A stretch of 5,382 nt of DNA from Sulfuricurvum sp. (GTDB lineage: Bacteria; Campylobacterota; Campylobacteria; Campylobacterales; Sulfurimonadaceae). Below are positions 1 through 5,382 of this stretch, piece after piece. The translations under genes and the position numbers were made by a program. The DNA is taken from positions 1-5,382 of the forward strand of contig JACXUE010000088.1 in NCBI GenBank assembly GCA_014764075.1. The letters run 5' to 3'. The notes under the pieces were generated by a model, which had not been told where the DNA came from, did not search any database, and saw nothing but the letters and a program-made list of their open reading frames with translations. Position 1 is the stretch's first letter. Each line of letters opens with the position of its first letter.

Positions 1-15
1 GAACCCTTCGTTCAT
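1..15 (-). CDS. Start of an unidentified gene running off the left edge (5 codons)
   Basis: An ATG at 15-13 opens the reading frame M-N-E-G-F, which continues out of the window. The start is supported by a strong Shine-Dalgarno sequence, AAAGGAG, on the minus strand at 28-22, six bases before the ATG. It is also supported by a plausible -10 element and a palindrome just upstream. Five residues are too few to name a product. The gene follows the NnrS-like gene on the same strand after about 180 bases and has its own candidate promoter, so it probably is a separate transcription unit. Confidence 0.5.
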
Positions 16-27
16 CTGTCTCTCCTT

Positions 28-44
28 TAGAATTTAAAATTCTA
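28..44. promoter_or_regulatory. Perfect 8-1-8 palindrome, candidate operator over a -10 element
   Basis: The bases TAGAATTT-A-AAATTCTA form an exact inverted repeat of eight bases around one central base. With a one-base centre it cannot form an RNA hairpin, so a dimeric DNA-binding protein is the natural reader. On the minus strand it contains TAGAAT at 44-39, one mismatch from a sigma70 -10 box. Only a poor -35 (TTAGAA, 67-62) lies 17 bases further upstream. Transcription would begin inside the palindrome, directly before the ribosome binding site of the gene starting at 15. A repressor bound here would block that gene. The overall 7-1-7-like layout recalls Fur/PerR-family boxes, but the bases do not match their consensus, so no regulator is assigned. 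Confidence 0.45.
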
Positions 45-53
45 TCGGACTGA

Positions 54-221
54 CACGAAATTTCTAACACTCCCAACAAAAACGCCAATGCGATCAAAGA
101 GCACCTCAATGCGATTGTTACGGAGGTGAAACGTTTTGATCCCAAAGGGGAGTTTTGTCAGGGGGAGGAATTGAGACTCGAGGCAACGGTGAGTTATATC
201 TGCTCGAAGCGCGTACCGTGA
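54..221 (+). pseudogene. Coding-like stretch without a start; possible relic of a gene 3' end
   Basis: On the plus strand an open frame follows an in-frame TGA (51-53) and runs to a TGA at 219-221. It includes segments such as NANAIKEHLNAIVTEVKRFD and GEFCQGEELRLEATVSYIC. The codons resemble those of the neighbouring genes (many GAG, AAA and GAT), and the peptide has an amphipathic, protein-like character with two cysteines. There is no ATG in frame with a ribosome binding site, and the same frame is open again upstream of the TGA. The last 28 bases overlap the 3' end of the convergent NnrS-like gene. Two copies of CAATGCGAT (86-94 and 107-115) are spaced 21 bases apart in frame. It may be a decayed gene tail; it could also be chance, and I do not recognise the family. 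Confidence 0.25.
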
Positions 222-1459
222 ATAAGGGTATGGCGATAGAGTTTTAGTGCATTGATGAGATTAAAGAGGAGAAGTGAAAACATCACGATCGCCGCAATGG
301 CACCTACTACGAAACTTTCGGCAAAGAACACGCCGATCATTAATGCAACACTAACCATAGCAAAGAGCCCGAAAAGGGCTTTTTGGAGAGAGATCGGGAT
401 GATGTTCGACATAATTGGTGCATCCATATAGCCCGATGAGTTGAGATGAAACCACACCAAAAAGGGGACGATTTTCCCTATCATCCCTAAAATAATCGAG
501 AGGGTAAAGAGGGCAAAGGTAATTAATGAGAGGGTTTGAAAATACGCATGTGTGGTGACTCCGAAGACCAGATTTGAGAGTAACGATACCAAGAGTAACC
601 CCATTGCACCGATCCAAAACCAAATACTCACATCGCTCACGCGCCGTTTGCGCATCATCACCCTTTTGGTCGTCGTAGCGACAAAACCGATCAATAATGC
701 CCCTATAACAAGATCAAACACCCATCCATACGCCAATCTGAAAATCAACCAAATGGTTTTGCCGATCAGCGCGGCAGAGAGGACGACAAAGGCGTTGCGT
801 TTGCACCACGGGCTGAAGCTTGGGGTGACGTAGAACATCTCCACCACCTGAAACGCAACGGCGATGATGAGCATGGCGACCCACCCTATCAGTCCGAAAG
901 AGTAGTGGAGACTTCGAATCAGCTCATGAGAGGGGCTAAAGGATTCGTTGGCGTATTCGCTCGCCATAATAATCCCCAGAAAGACGGCTAAAGCAAGGAA
1001 AATGATGGCAAAGCGCATCCCTCGGATCGTATCGTGAGCCGAGCCTTTGAACAGTAGTGGCAATACCAGTGTCACGGTATAGAGGAGAGAGGCTCCCAAC
1101 AATATCGAAGCGATGACAAACAATACCGGTTGGCTCAGGACAAATCCGGCTATGAGGGCGAGGAGACCGATACTCAAAAAGAGGTGGATGATAAATCCGT
1201 TCCCCGCCGGTGCGGGGATAGGACGTCCTCCTAAAACGCTCTGCATTTGAAACAGCGCCCCCATCATCGCCATCGTGATGACTCCTAAAAACGTCAAATG
1301 GATAGCTATGAGAGAGAGGGGATGCGAGGGGGTGAGTATCTCATGGGGATAGGTGAACAAAAAACACCCTAACATAATCCCAAACAGAGGAGCAGTGAGA
1401 AAAAAGCGCATCACCACCGAAATAGGGGGAGCCTGATCCAAAGAGAGACCGTTATACAT
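194..1459 (-). CDS. NnrS-like / heme-copper oxidase subunit I-like 12-helix membrane protein
   Basis: This is an integral inner-membrane protein of about 421 residues with roughly 12 hydrophobic helices (near 17-37, 48-70, 88-107, 110-134, 148-165, 184-207, 222-243, 247-263, 278-298, 308-335, 358-378 and 382-403). Histidines lie in or beside helices: H54 (HLTFLGV), H92, about H184 (LHYSFGLIGW), and one near 337 in KIVPFLVWFHL. Such histidine-bearing helices are typical of NnrS and of subunit I-like members of the heme-copper oxidase group, where they can bind heme or copper. NnrS proteins are linked to nitric-oxide stress. I chose the ATG at 1459-1457 because GGAG lies seven bases before it; an in-frame TTG 18 bases earlier has no such site. 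The start overlaps the stop of the DUF2249 gene (ATGTATAA), so translation is coupled. The family assignment is from remembered motifs, and a true NO-reductase-like activity is unproven. Confidence 0.75.
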   Translation of the reverse strand: MYNGLSLDQAPPISVVMRFFLTAPLFGIMLGCFLFTYPHEILTPSHPLSLIAIHLTFLGVITMAMMGALFQMQSVLGGRPIPAPAGNGFIIHLFLSIGLLALIAGFVLSQPVLFVIASILLGASLLYTVTLVLPLLFKGSAHDTIRGMRFAIIFLALAVFLGIIMASEYANESFSPSHELIRSLHYSFGLIGWVAMLIIAVAFQVVEMFYVTPSFSPWCKRNAFVVLSAALIGKTIWLIFRLAYGWVFDLVIGALLIGFVATTTKRVMMRKRRVSDVSIWFWIGAMGLLLVSLLSNLVFGVTTHAYFQTLSLITFALFTLSIILGMIGKIVPFLVWFHLNSSGYMDAPIMSNIIPISLQKALFGLFAMVSVALMIGVFFAESFVVGAIAAIVMFSLLLFNLINALKLYRHTLIHGTRFEQI

Positions 1460-1694
1460 TGTTGTGCTCCAATACAATCGTGTTACTTCGGGTGATGTAG
1501 ATGTGCCAGAGATCCTCCCGCTCCATTACGCTAAGATAGCGTCCGCCGTTTTTGGTGATAATTTCAAAAAGTGGGATCGGCTCACGACGATGGATCATGT
1601 GAATAATCTCATCGCCGCTCAGGTTTTTAAACGCTTGAACTGCCCTCTCCAACGGAATCGGATGGTCGAATTCACGGGTATCGAGAAGGATCAT
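1452..1694 (-). CDS. DUF2249 domain protein (80 residues)
   Basis: This is a small soluble protein consisting of one DUF2249 domain. The recognisable pattern is the opening LLDTREFDHPIPLERA, then an alternating LSGDEIIHMIHRREPIPLFE core, a glycine turn (NGG, 49-51) and a closing strand pair ending LWHIYITR. The reP-x-PL-x motif at about 37-42 is the most conserved part of this TusA-like fold. The biochemical role of DUF2249 is not established; it is often found beside or fused to hemerythrin-like domains and near denitrification genes. The ATG (1694-1692) overlaps the stop of the hemerythrin gene as ATGA, and the 3' end overlaps the membrane-protein start. There is no strong ribosome binding site of its own, so coupling to the upstream gene is likely. 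It has no cysteine, so it cannot act as a TusA-type sulfur carrier through a cysteine. Confidence 0.8.
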   Translation of the reverse strand: MILLDTREFDHPIPLERAVQAFKNLSGDEIIHMIHRREPIPLFEIITKNGGRYLSVMEREDLWHIYITRSNTIVLEHNNV

Positions 1695-2125
1695 TTGTCC
1701 ATCTCTTTGAGCGTTTGGATCATTAACGCTCCATCAGCACCGAGGGCGCGGTCGATCATGGGATAGAGCATCTGCTCCTCCTTCATGTTGTGTTGTTGGA
1801 GCATAATCATCATCGACTCTCCGATACCGAAAAAATCGTTCAACCGGTTTTCATTGAGGGCGACACGCATCGATTCCAAAAGGGATCGAAGCTGTTGATG
1901 TTCGTAGCGCATCATTTGTGTAGGTCCCCCCATCATCCCCGTCCGTTTTTCAAACGTGATAAAAAGCTCTCTCTCCTCCATATCGAAATGGTGGTTGGTC
2001 GCATCGCTAAAAACTCCGAATAATTCTACCCCTTTTTCAATCTCTTTGGCTAACAAGGCGTTTTCGGCATCGCTGTAGATATGATCGCACGCTCGGTGAT
2101 CGTCTCGCATAAATTCTAAAATCAT
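1691..2125 (-). CDS. Hemerythrin-like (HHE) di-iron domain protein
   Basis: This cytoplasmic four-helix-bundle protein of 144 residues is expected to bind a non-heme di-iron centre that handles O2 or NO, or repairs damaged iron centres as YtfE/RIC proteins do. Candidate ligands in order are H10 and/or H15 in helix 1 (DDHRACDH), H46 with E50 (HFDME, an HxxxE motif), H76 (RYEHQQL), and H112 with E116 (QQHNMKEE, a second HxxxE). This H-HxxxE-H-HxxxE layout matches YtfE-type rather than classical oxygen-carrying hemerythrins. The GPT and LYPM stretches are typical of a bacterial subgroup found with DUF2249 and NnrS. C13 is close to the helix 1 ligand. AAAAGGGG (2138-2131) is five bases from the ATG at 2125 and two bases from an adjacent ATG at 2128, so the first is preferred. 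An in-frame ATG at 2194 is rejected because it lies inside the FNR-type box, upstream of the predicted transcript start. It is the first gene of a three-gene operon. Confidence 0.88.
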   Translation of the reverse strand: MILEFMRDDHRACDHIYSDAENALLAKEIEKGVELFGVFSDATNHHFDMEERELFITFEKRTGMMGGPTQMMRYEHQQLRSLLESMRVALNENRLNDFFGIGESMMIMLQQHNMKEEQMLYPMIDRALGADGALMIQTLKEMDK

Positions 2126-2152
2126 CATTTCCCCTTTTGATTCACTGATGAA

Positions 2153-2158
2153 AGTATA
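2153..2158 (-). promoter_or_regulatory. -10 element of the hemerythrin operon promoter
   Basis: On the minus strand the hexamer reads TATACT, one mismatch from TATAAT. It predicts transcription starting near base 2146, which leaves a leader of about 21 bases with the ribosome binding site in the middle. No recognisable -35 hexamer is needed, because the FNR-type box occupies that position. Confidence 0.7.
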
Positions 2159-2180
2159 CGGCGGATAATGGGAGTGGGAC

Positions 2181-2194
2181 TTGATCGATATCAA
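2181..2194 (-). promoter_or_regulatory. FNR/CRP-family binding site (TTGAT-N4-ATCAA)
   Basis: The bases TTGATCGATATCAA contain both half-sites of the FNR consensus without a mismatch; the same spacing and near-identical half-sites serve Dnr/NnrR-type NO sensors. The centre (2187.5) is 41.5 bases upstream of the start predicted from the TATACT box, which is the classical class II activator position. The site faces the hemerythrin operon; on the other side lies only the 3' end of tamB, so the operon is the sole evident target. The sequence cannot say whether the regulator is an oxygen-sensing FNR or an NO-sensing relative. Confidence 0.8.
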
Positions 2195-2222
2195 GAACGG
2201 TGTGCATATCTACCTCGTCAGA

Positions 2223-2256
2223 GGCTAGCTTTAGTGCCATAGCGGCAAGCGTAGCC
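2223..2256 (-). other. Imperfect stem-loop in the tamB-hemerythrin gap
   Basis: GGCTA/TAGCC, GCT/AGC and TGCC/GGCA can pair in nested order around the five-base loop ATAGC, giving about 12 pairs broken by bulges. It follows the tamB stop in the direction of transcription. No run of T follows it, so it is not a normal intrinsic terminator. It may slow readthrough, protect the mRNA 3' end, or be incidental. Confidence 0.25.
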
Positions 2257-2277
2257 AAGTGGGTTTTACTCACTTGG
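2255..2277 (-). other. Stem-loop straddling the tamB stop codon
   Basis: CCAAGTG (2255-2261) and CACTTGG (2271-2277) form a perfect seven-pair stem with a nine-base loop that contains the start of the tamB TGA. It shares two bases with the adjacent weaker stem-loop, so the two may compete. No T run follows on the minus strand. On the plus strand only a weak TGTTCTT follows, so terminator function is doubtful. Confidence 0.3.
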
Positions 2278-5104
2278 TGTTCTTAATACTCTTATTGTGC
2301 GGGAGAAAATCCCGAAAATCTTTGATGTAGATCGCGCTGATTCCCTGACCCAGTTCGTGGATATCGGCATCGAGACGGAGCCAACGGTTGACAGTGTATT
2401 GGAGCAAGAGACTCGATACGGTATCGTTTTTATAGAGGACTCGGAGATCTTTATTGAGGCGCGCACCCACCTCGAATCCTACCCCCCCCTCGGCAGTGGT
2501 GAGGATATTCATCGTATCGACTTGGAGTTTGGTGGCTCCGCTGATGAGCCCTTTGAGCCCAGCGCCGAGCATAAAATTGGTCGCATCGGCACGGACGGTG
2601 TTCGTCGAGTTGTCTCCTCCGCTGATCGTGTTTGCCGGAGTGCCGAAGAGGATGTAGCTCATGATGTCGTTTTGGCTCATTACCGGATCGGAGCTGAAGA
2701 GGAAAATCGGTGAATCGAGGGTATGGGTGACGTAGATGACGATTTTGTTGTAATCCACCTCATGACCTATCGTGAGATTGAGGTATGGGTTTAGGGGAAC
2801 ATCCCCGCCAAAATAGATTTCAGAGTGCTTAATATCAAAGATTTTCCCCGTCGTCGTCGCCGTACCGCTGGGGATGCTAACCATCCCTAAAATCTGCATA
2901 GGAGAATCTGGATCCTTCCAAAGGGTAATATCGGGATCGAGCCGTAGATCGAGCTCTTTGGTTTTGAACCGGATCGGTTGCTGGGCGGTGATATGGACGT
3001 TCATCGAGAGTTTGGAACGACTCGGAGGGCGTATATCTTGGATAATGATGATATCGTCATCCATCACTTTGAACTGCTGTATCGGCAAATAGGTGATGGC
3101 CGAATCGAGTATCGTTACGGAACCAAAGAGGTTTTGGTTTTCATGGATATCTCGTTGGTAGGTCAGATCAGCCGAGGCGTGAGCCGAACCCTCGGGACCT
3201 GTATAAGTGAAACGCTCGGAGTACAGATGAAGATCGCTGCTCATATCGTTACGAATCACCCCGTTTACGAGGAGTGAATCAAAAATCCAGAACTCTTCGA
3301 CGCTTACATCCCCGTTATCGCGTAGGCGTAGAGTCGATCTTTTATCGCTGTAAATTGGATGATCGGCGATCTCAAGACGGTAATTATCGATACTCATCAC
3401 CCCCTGGTGATAGTGGAGCTTGATCGATCCGTTTGTCCCTCCGAATGAGCGTTGTGAATCGAGTACCGCAGCGTACCAAGGGATGTTTATATCGCTTTGG
3501 ATGGTGAGATCATTGGTTAAATCGATGCGGGTTTTGGATCGGATTTCGGCATCGTAGTATTCTCCATGATGGAGTTCGATCGGTTGAAATTTCGAGAGGG
3601 TGGTAAACAACGAGGGGATCAGCAAGTTGATATCGATATGGTTTGCGGTATCGGAGAGGGTGCCGTCAAGATCAAAAAACCCTCCGTTGTAGTTGCCGGA
3701 ACCTTTGAGATGCTCCCCTTTGAGGAGAGCATTGAGGGCGAACGAATCGCCGTTGAGCTGTATTTGAGTCGTATTGGATTCGTCATCGAGTGAGAGCATG
3801 AGATTTTCAGGCGGCTTATGAGCCCAATTTTTCCATAACGGAGCATTTTGAGAGAGGGTCAGGTTGCCATCGAGGGAGTGATGGCCGTTTTGGGTCGAAA
3901 AGGTTCCGCTAAATTGACCGTAATTATGATCGGCATGGATGGAGCCGCGAAGTGATACGTCAGAGATTCGATACTCTCCCGAACCGTTCATGTTGAATTG
4001 GGAATCACCCAAAAGAGGAGGAAGATTCGGGAGAAACGTGAGGTTTTTGTGGTCGCTTTTTATCGTCCAAGAGAATCTATCGTAATCACTACTGGAGAGT
4101 TCCAGCACACTTCCATCAAGAACCAATTTTCCTTTGATCCCGTCGGAACAATCGGTAAACTCCCCTTCCAACGTATTGGAGGGGAGGGGTCGATGAGTAG
4201 TAATTGTCCCGACGAATTTTGTCGAGGTAATCCCCTCCAGCGAGTAACGGAGCGCTTGGATCATCTGAATCGAATCGCCCTCTTTGCTCAGTCGATAGAG
4301 GGCTTTAATATCGAAATAATCATTGGCGTAGAGGTAGTTGAAATCGAGCTTGATCCCTTCGGCGCTGATGAGGGGATCGTGTAGAGAGGTGAGACGCTCA
4401 ACGGTTGTACTGAGGGTTGCCTTATCGGCGGAGAGGGCATTGACGGCGAGCCGCAATGATCGAGGCAATGTTGTGAAACGACCGATATAGGGGGAGAGCT
4501 CAGCGGCATTGGGGTAGAGGTCACAAACTCCTTTGAGAGAACTGTTTTGAACTATACCAGAAAGTGCGCCGCTCGCATAGCGTGATTTGAATGTTGCATT
4601 GAGGGAGGCGAAATCGATAGTGTTACCGTCATAACTTCCATTTTTCCCCCGTAGATCGAGTTCGATCGGATAGGAGCTGATGAGTTGGAGGTTGGTGATG
4701 GTTACGTCACGAAGTTTAAATGTTGGAAAAGGCCAAATGGAGTCCTTGTCATTGATAAAATCGTCCAGATGAAGACGCAATCCGTCGATGTTGATCGAGT
4801 CGATCGCGTGCTCCCCATTCAACATTTGGACGAGGTTGTATTTGAGTACCAATGTTTTCGCTTTGATGGTGTCGCTGTGGACGTTATGAAGGACAAACCC
4901 CTCCAAAATCGACCCCTCGGCATGAGTGTAATGGATTCCGAACGGTTCGAGAAAGTAGGTGTTGACGATCTCTAGACTGTCGGGGCGAAAGGCGATATAG
5001 AGAGCCGCCGAAGCGAGTAAAATGGCACTGTAGAGGAGAAAATGGGCTGTGATAAGGAGGTGTTTTAGCCATTTGAGCCACGGGAGATGTTGCAAGCGTT
5101 TCAA
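2270..5104 (-). CDS. tamB: TamB-like translocation/assembly module protein (DUF490 C-terminus)
   Basis: This large inner-membrane-anchored periplasmic protein of 944 residues, shorter than the roughly 1250 residues of enterobacterial TamB, is predicted to bridge to the outer membrane. It would work with TamA in outer-membrane assembly or, as proposed for AsmA-like proteins, in lipid transport. A basic N-terminus is followed by a membrane helix at about 16-39. Long alternating beta-strand sequence of the AsmA/TamB kind fills the middle. The DUF490 region is clear: IPSGTATTTGKIFDI near 745-758, HSEIYFGG to 767, and MSQNDIMSYILFG at 809-821. The end, LRVLYKN...RWLRLDADI, is typical of the TamB C-terminal strands, though an 11-residue polar tail follows the usual aromatic end. 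The TTG start (5104-5102) has GGAG seven bases upstream and overlaps the tamA stop as TTGA. The next in-frame Met would remove the anchor helix. A run of eight G interrupts codons 872-875. Confidence 0.9.
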   Translation of the reverse strand: MKRLQHLPWLKWLKHLLITAHFLLYSAILLASAALYIAFRPDSLEIVNTYFLEPFGIHYTHAEGSILEGFVLHNVHSDTIKAKTLVLKYNLVQMLNGEHAIDSINIDGLRLHLDDFINDKDSIWPFPTFKLRDVTITNLQLISSYPIELDLRGKNGSYDGNTIDFASLNATFKSRYASGALSGIVQNSSLKGVCDLYPNAAELSPYIGRFTTLPRSLRLAVNALSADKATLSTTVERLTSLHDPLISAEGIKLDFNYLYANDYFDIKALYRLSKEGDSIQMIQALRYSLEGITSTKFVGTITTHRPLPSNTLEGEFTDCSDGIKGKLVLDGSVLELSSSDYDRFSWTIKSDHKNLTFLPNLPPLLGDSQFNMNGSGEYRISDVSLRGSIHADHNYGQFSGTFSTQNGHHSLDGNLTLSQNAPLWKNWAHKPPENLMLSLDDESNTTQIQLNGDSFALNALLKGEHLKGSGNYNGGFFDLDGTLSDTANHIDINLLIPSLFTTLSKFQPIELHHGEYYDAEIRSKTRIDLTNDLTIQSDINIPWYAAVLDSQRSFGGTNGSIKLHYHQGVMSIDNYRLEIADHPIYSDKRSTLRLRDNGDVSVEEFWIFDSLLVNGVIRNDMSSDLHLYSERFTYTGPEGSAHASADLTYQRDIHENQNLFGSVTILDSAITYLPIQQFKVMDDDIIIIQDIRPPSRSKLSMNVHITAQQPIRFKTKELDLRLDPDITLWKDPDSPMQILGMVSIPSGTATTTGKIFDIKHSEIYFGGDVPLNPYLNLTIGHEVDYNKIVIYVTHTLDSPIFLFSSDPVMSQNDIMSYILFGTPANTISGGDNSTNTVRADATNFMLGAGLKGLISGATKLQVDTMNILTTAEGGVGFEVGARLNKDLRVLYKNDTVSSLLLQYTVNRWLRLDADIHELGQGISAIYIKDFRDFLPHNKSIKNTK
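2482..2489. repeat. Eight-base G/C homopolymer inside tamB
   Basis: The plus strand has eight consecutive C, read as GAG-GGG-GGG-GTA (E872-V875) in tamB. Losing one G creates GGG-GGG-TAG, an immediate stop. Gaining one gives a TAA eleven codons after the tract begins to shift. Either change removes about 70 residues of the conserved C-terminus. Runs of this length are known slippage sites in Campylobacter contingency genes; whether this one varies cannot be seen from one sequence. Confidence 0.85.
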
Positions 5105-5382
5105 AACAGCTCTCCGACTCGGAAGTGGATGGCGTATTGATTCAAATCATCGGGATCGACCCCAACATCGATCGCAATCGGTCCCACAGGGGTGACGTAG
5201 CGAAGTCCTACGCCCACACCCCAGTAGATATCGTTGATATAATCGGGAAACGTATTTTCCGAAGCGACGGTGACATCACTGAAAAGGACACCGCGAAACT
5301 CTTCGTAAATCGGAAAGCGGTATTCAAGTGTCCCCTCGATAAGGGTATTAAAACCGACAGGATCTCCATTGCTGTTTTTAGG
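5101..5382 (-). CDS. tamA: C-terminal part of a TamA/BamA-family (Omp85) outer-membrane protein
   Basis: The last 93 codons are present; the gene starts beyond the right edge. The translation shows alternating barrel strands, including LEYRFPIYEEFRGVLF and the highly characteristic penultimate segment GVGVGLRYVTPVGPIAIDVG. It ends in the aromatic-terminated strand YAIHFRVGELF, a classical beta-signal for outer-membrane insertion. The match to the Omp85 barrel C-terminus is strong. The TamA rather than BamA assignment rests on the directly downstream, overlapping tamB, since bamA is normally found in another context. The TGA stop (5103-5101) overlaps the tamB start, which suggests coupled and balanced synthesis of the two partners. 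Confidence 0.88.
   Translation of the reverse strand, partial: PKNSNGDPVGFNTLIEGTLEYRFPIYEEFRGVLFSDVTVASENTFPDYINDIYWGVGVGLRYVTPVGPIAIDVGVDPDDLNQYAIHFRVGELF

Noticed and set aside
102..128. CACCTC/GAGGTG inverted repeat as a terminator for the NnrS-like gene
   Set aside because: The stem is only six pairs with a 15-base loop, and no T run follows on the minus strand.
1464..1766. Plus-strand open frame of 100 codons opposite the DUF2249 gene
   Set aside because: It is antisense to two genes with clear family motifs and has no ribosome binding site or recognisable product.
2126..2194. Longer hemerythrin start at 2194
   Set aside because: The ATG lies within the FNR-type box and upstream of the predicted transcript start. 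The extra 23 residues do not resemble the family, and a ribosome binding site marks the later start.
2141..2240. Minus-strand small ORF of 32 codons starting MALKLASDEVD
   Set aside because: It has no ribosome binding site and runs through the FNR-type box and the -10 element, so it is most likely a chance open frame.
2297..2713. Plus-strand open frame of 138 codons opposite the tamB 3' end
   Set aside because: It lies entirely antisense to the conserved DUF490 region, and its translation is rich in charged residues without family features. Its openness follows from the codon bias of tamB.
3998..4384. Plus-strand open frame of 128 codons inside tamB
   Set aside because: It is fully antisense to continuous TamB coding sequence and shows no domain or start signals.
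1..5382. CRISPR array, tRNA, rRNA, insertion sequence or integration site
   Set aside because: No repeat-spacer pattern, cloverleaf sequence, transposase or terminal inverted repeats were seen; genes fill nearly the whole window.

Overview
The window looks like the chromosome of a Campylobacterota (Epsilonproteobacteria) member, probably a Sulfuricurvum- or Sulfurimonas-type free-living chemolithotroph. This is an inference from protein style, base composition (near half G+C by eye), dense overlapping genes and gene content; no marker gene is present to prove it. Every convincing gene lies on the minus strand, so transcription runs from right to left.

Right part (2270-5382): the 3' end of a TamA/Omp85-family outer-membrane barrel gene is followed by a complete tamB-like gene of 944 codons. 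The tamA stop and the tamB TTG start share bases (TTGA), so the pair should be translationally coupled. Together they would form the TamA-TamB envelope system, an outer-membrane barrel plus an inner-membrane-anchored periplasmic bridge. The tamB gene carries an uninterrupted run of eight G (coding strand) near its 3' end. Loss or gain of one G would truncate the conserved C-terminus.

Middle (2126-2269): a short intergenic region holds two weak stem-loops after tamB and then a textbook class II FNR/CRP-family promoter. It has a consensus box TTGAT-N4-ATCAA and a TATACT -10 element. The box is centred 41.5 bases upstream of the predicted transcription start.

Left-centre (194-2125): this promoter drives three overlapping genes. 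They encode a small hemerythrin-like di-iron protein with the H...HxxxE...H...HxxxE pattern, an 80-residue DUF2249 protein, and a 12-helix NnrS-like/heme-copper-oxidase-like membrane protein. ATGA and ATGTATAA overlaps link them. The content and the FNR-type control point to a low-oxygen or nitric-oxide response module; the exact chemistry is not known.

Left edge (1-193): a new minus-strand gene begins at base 15 behind a strong ribosome binding site. A perfect 8-1-8 palindrome overlies its putative -10 region. The same stretch also holds a plus-strand, coding-like but startless reading frame (54-221) that may be a gene relic.
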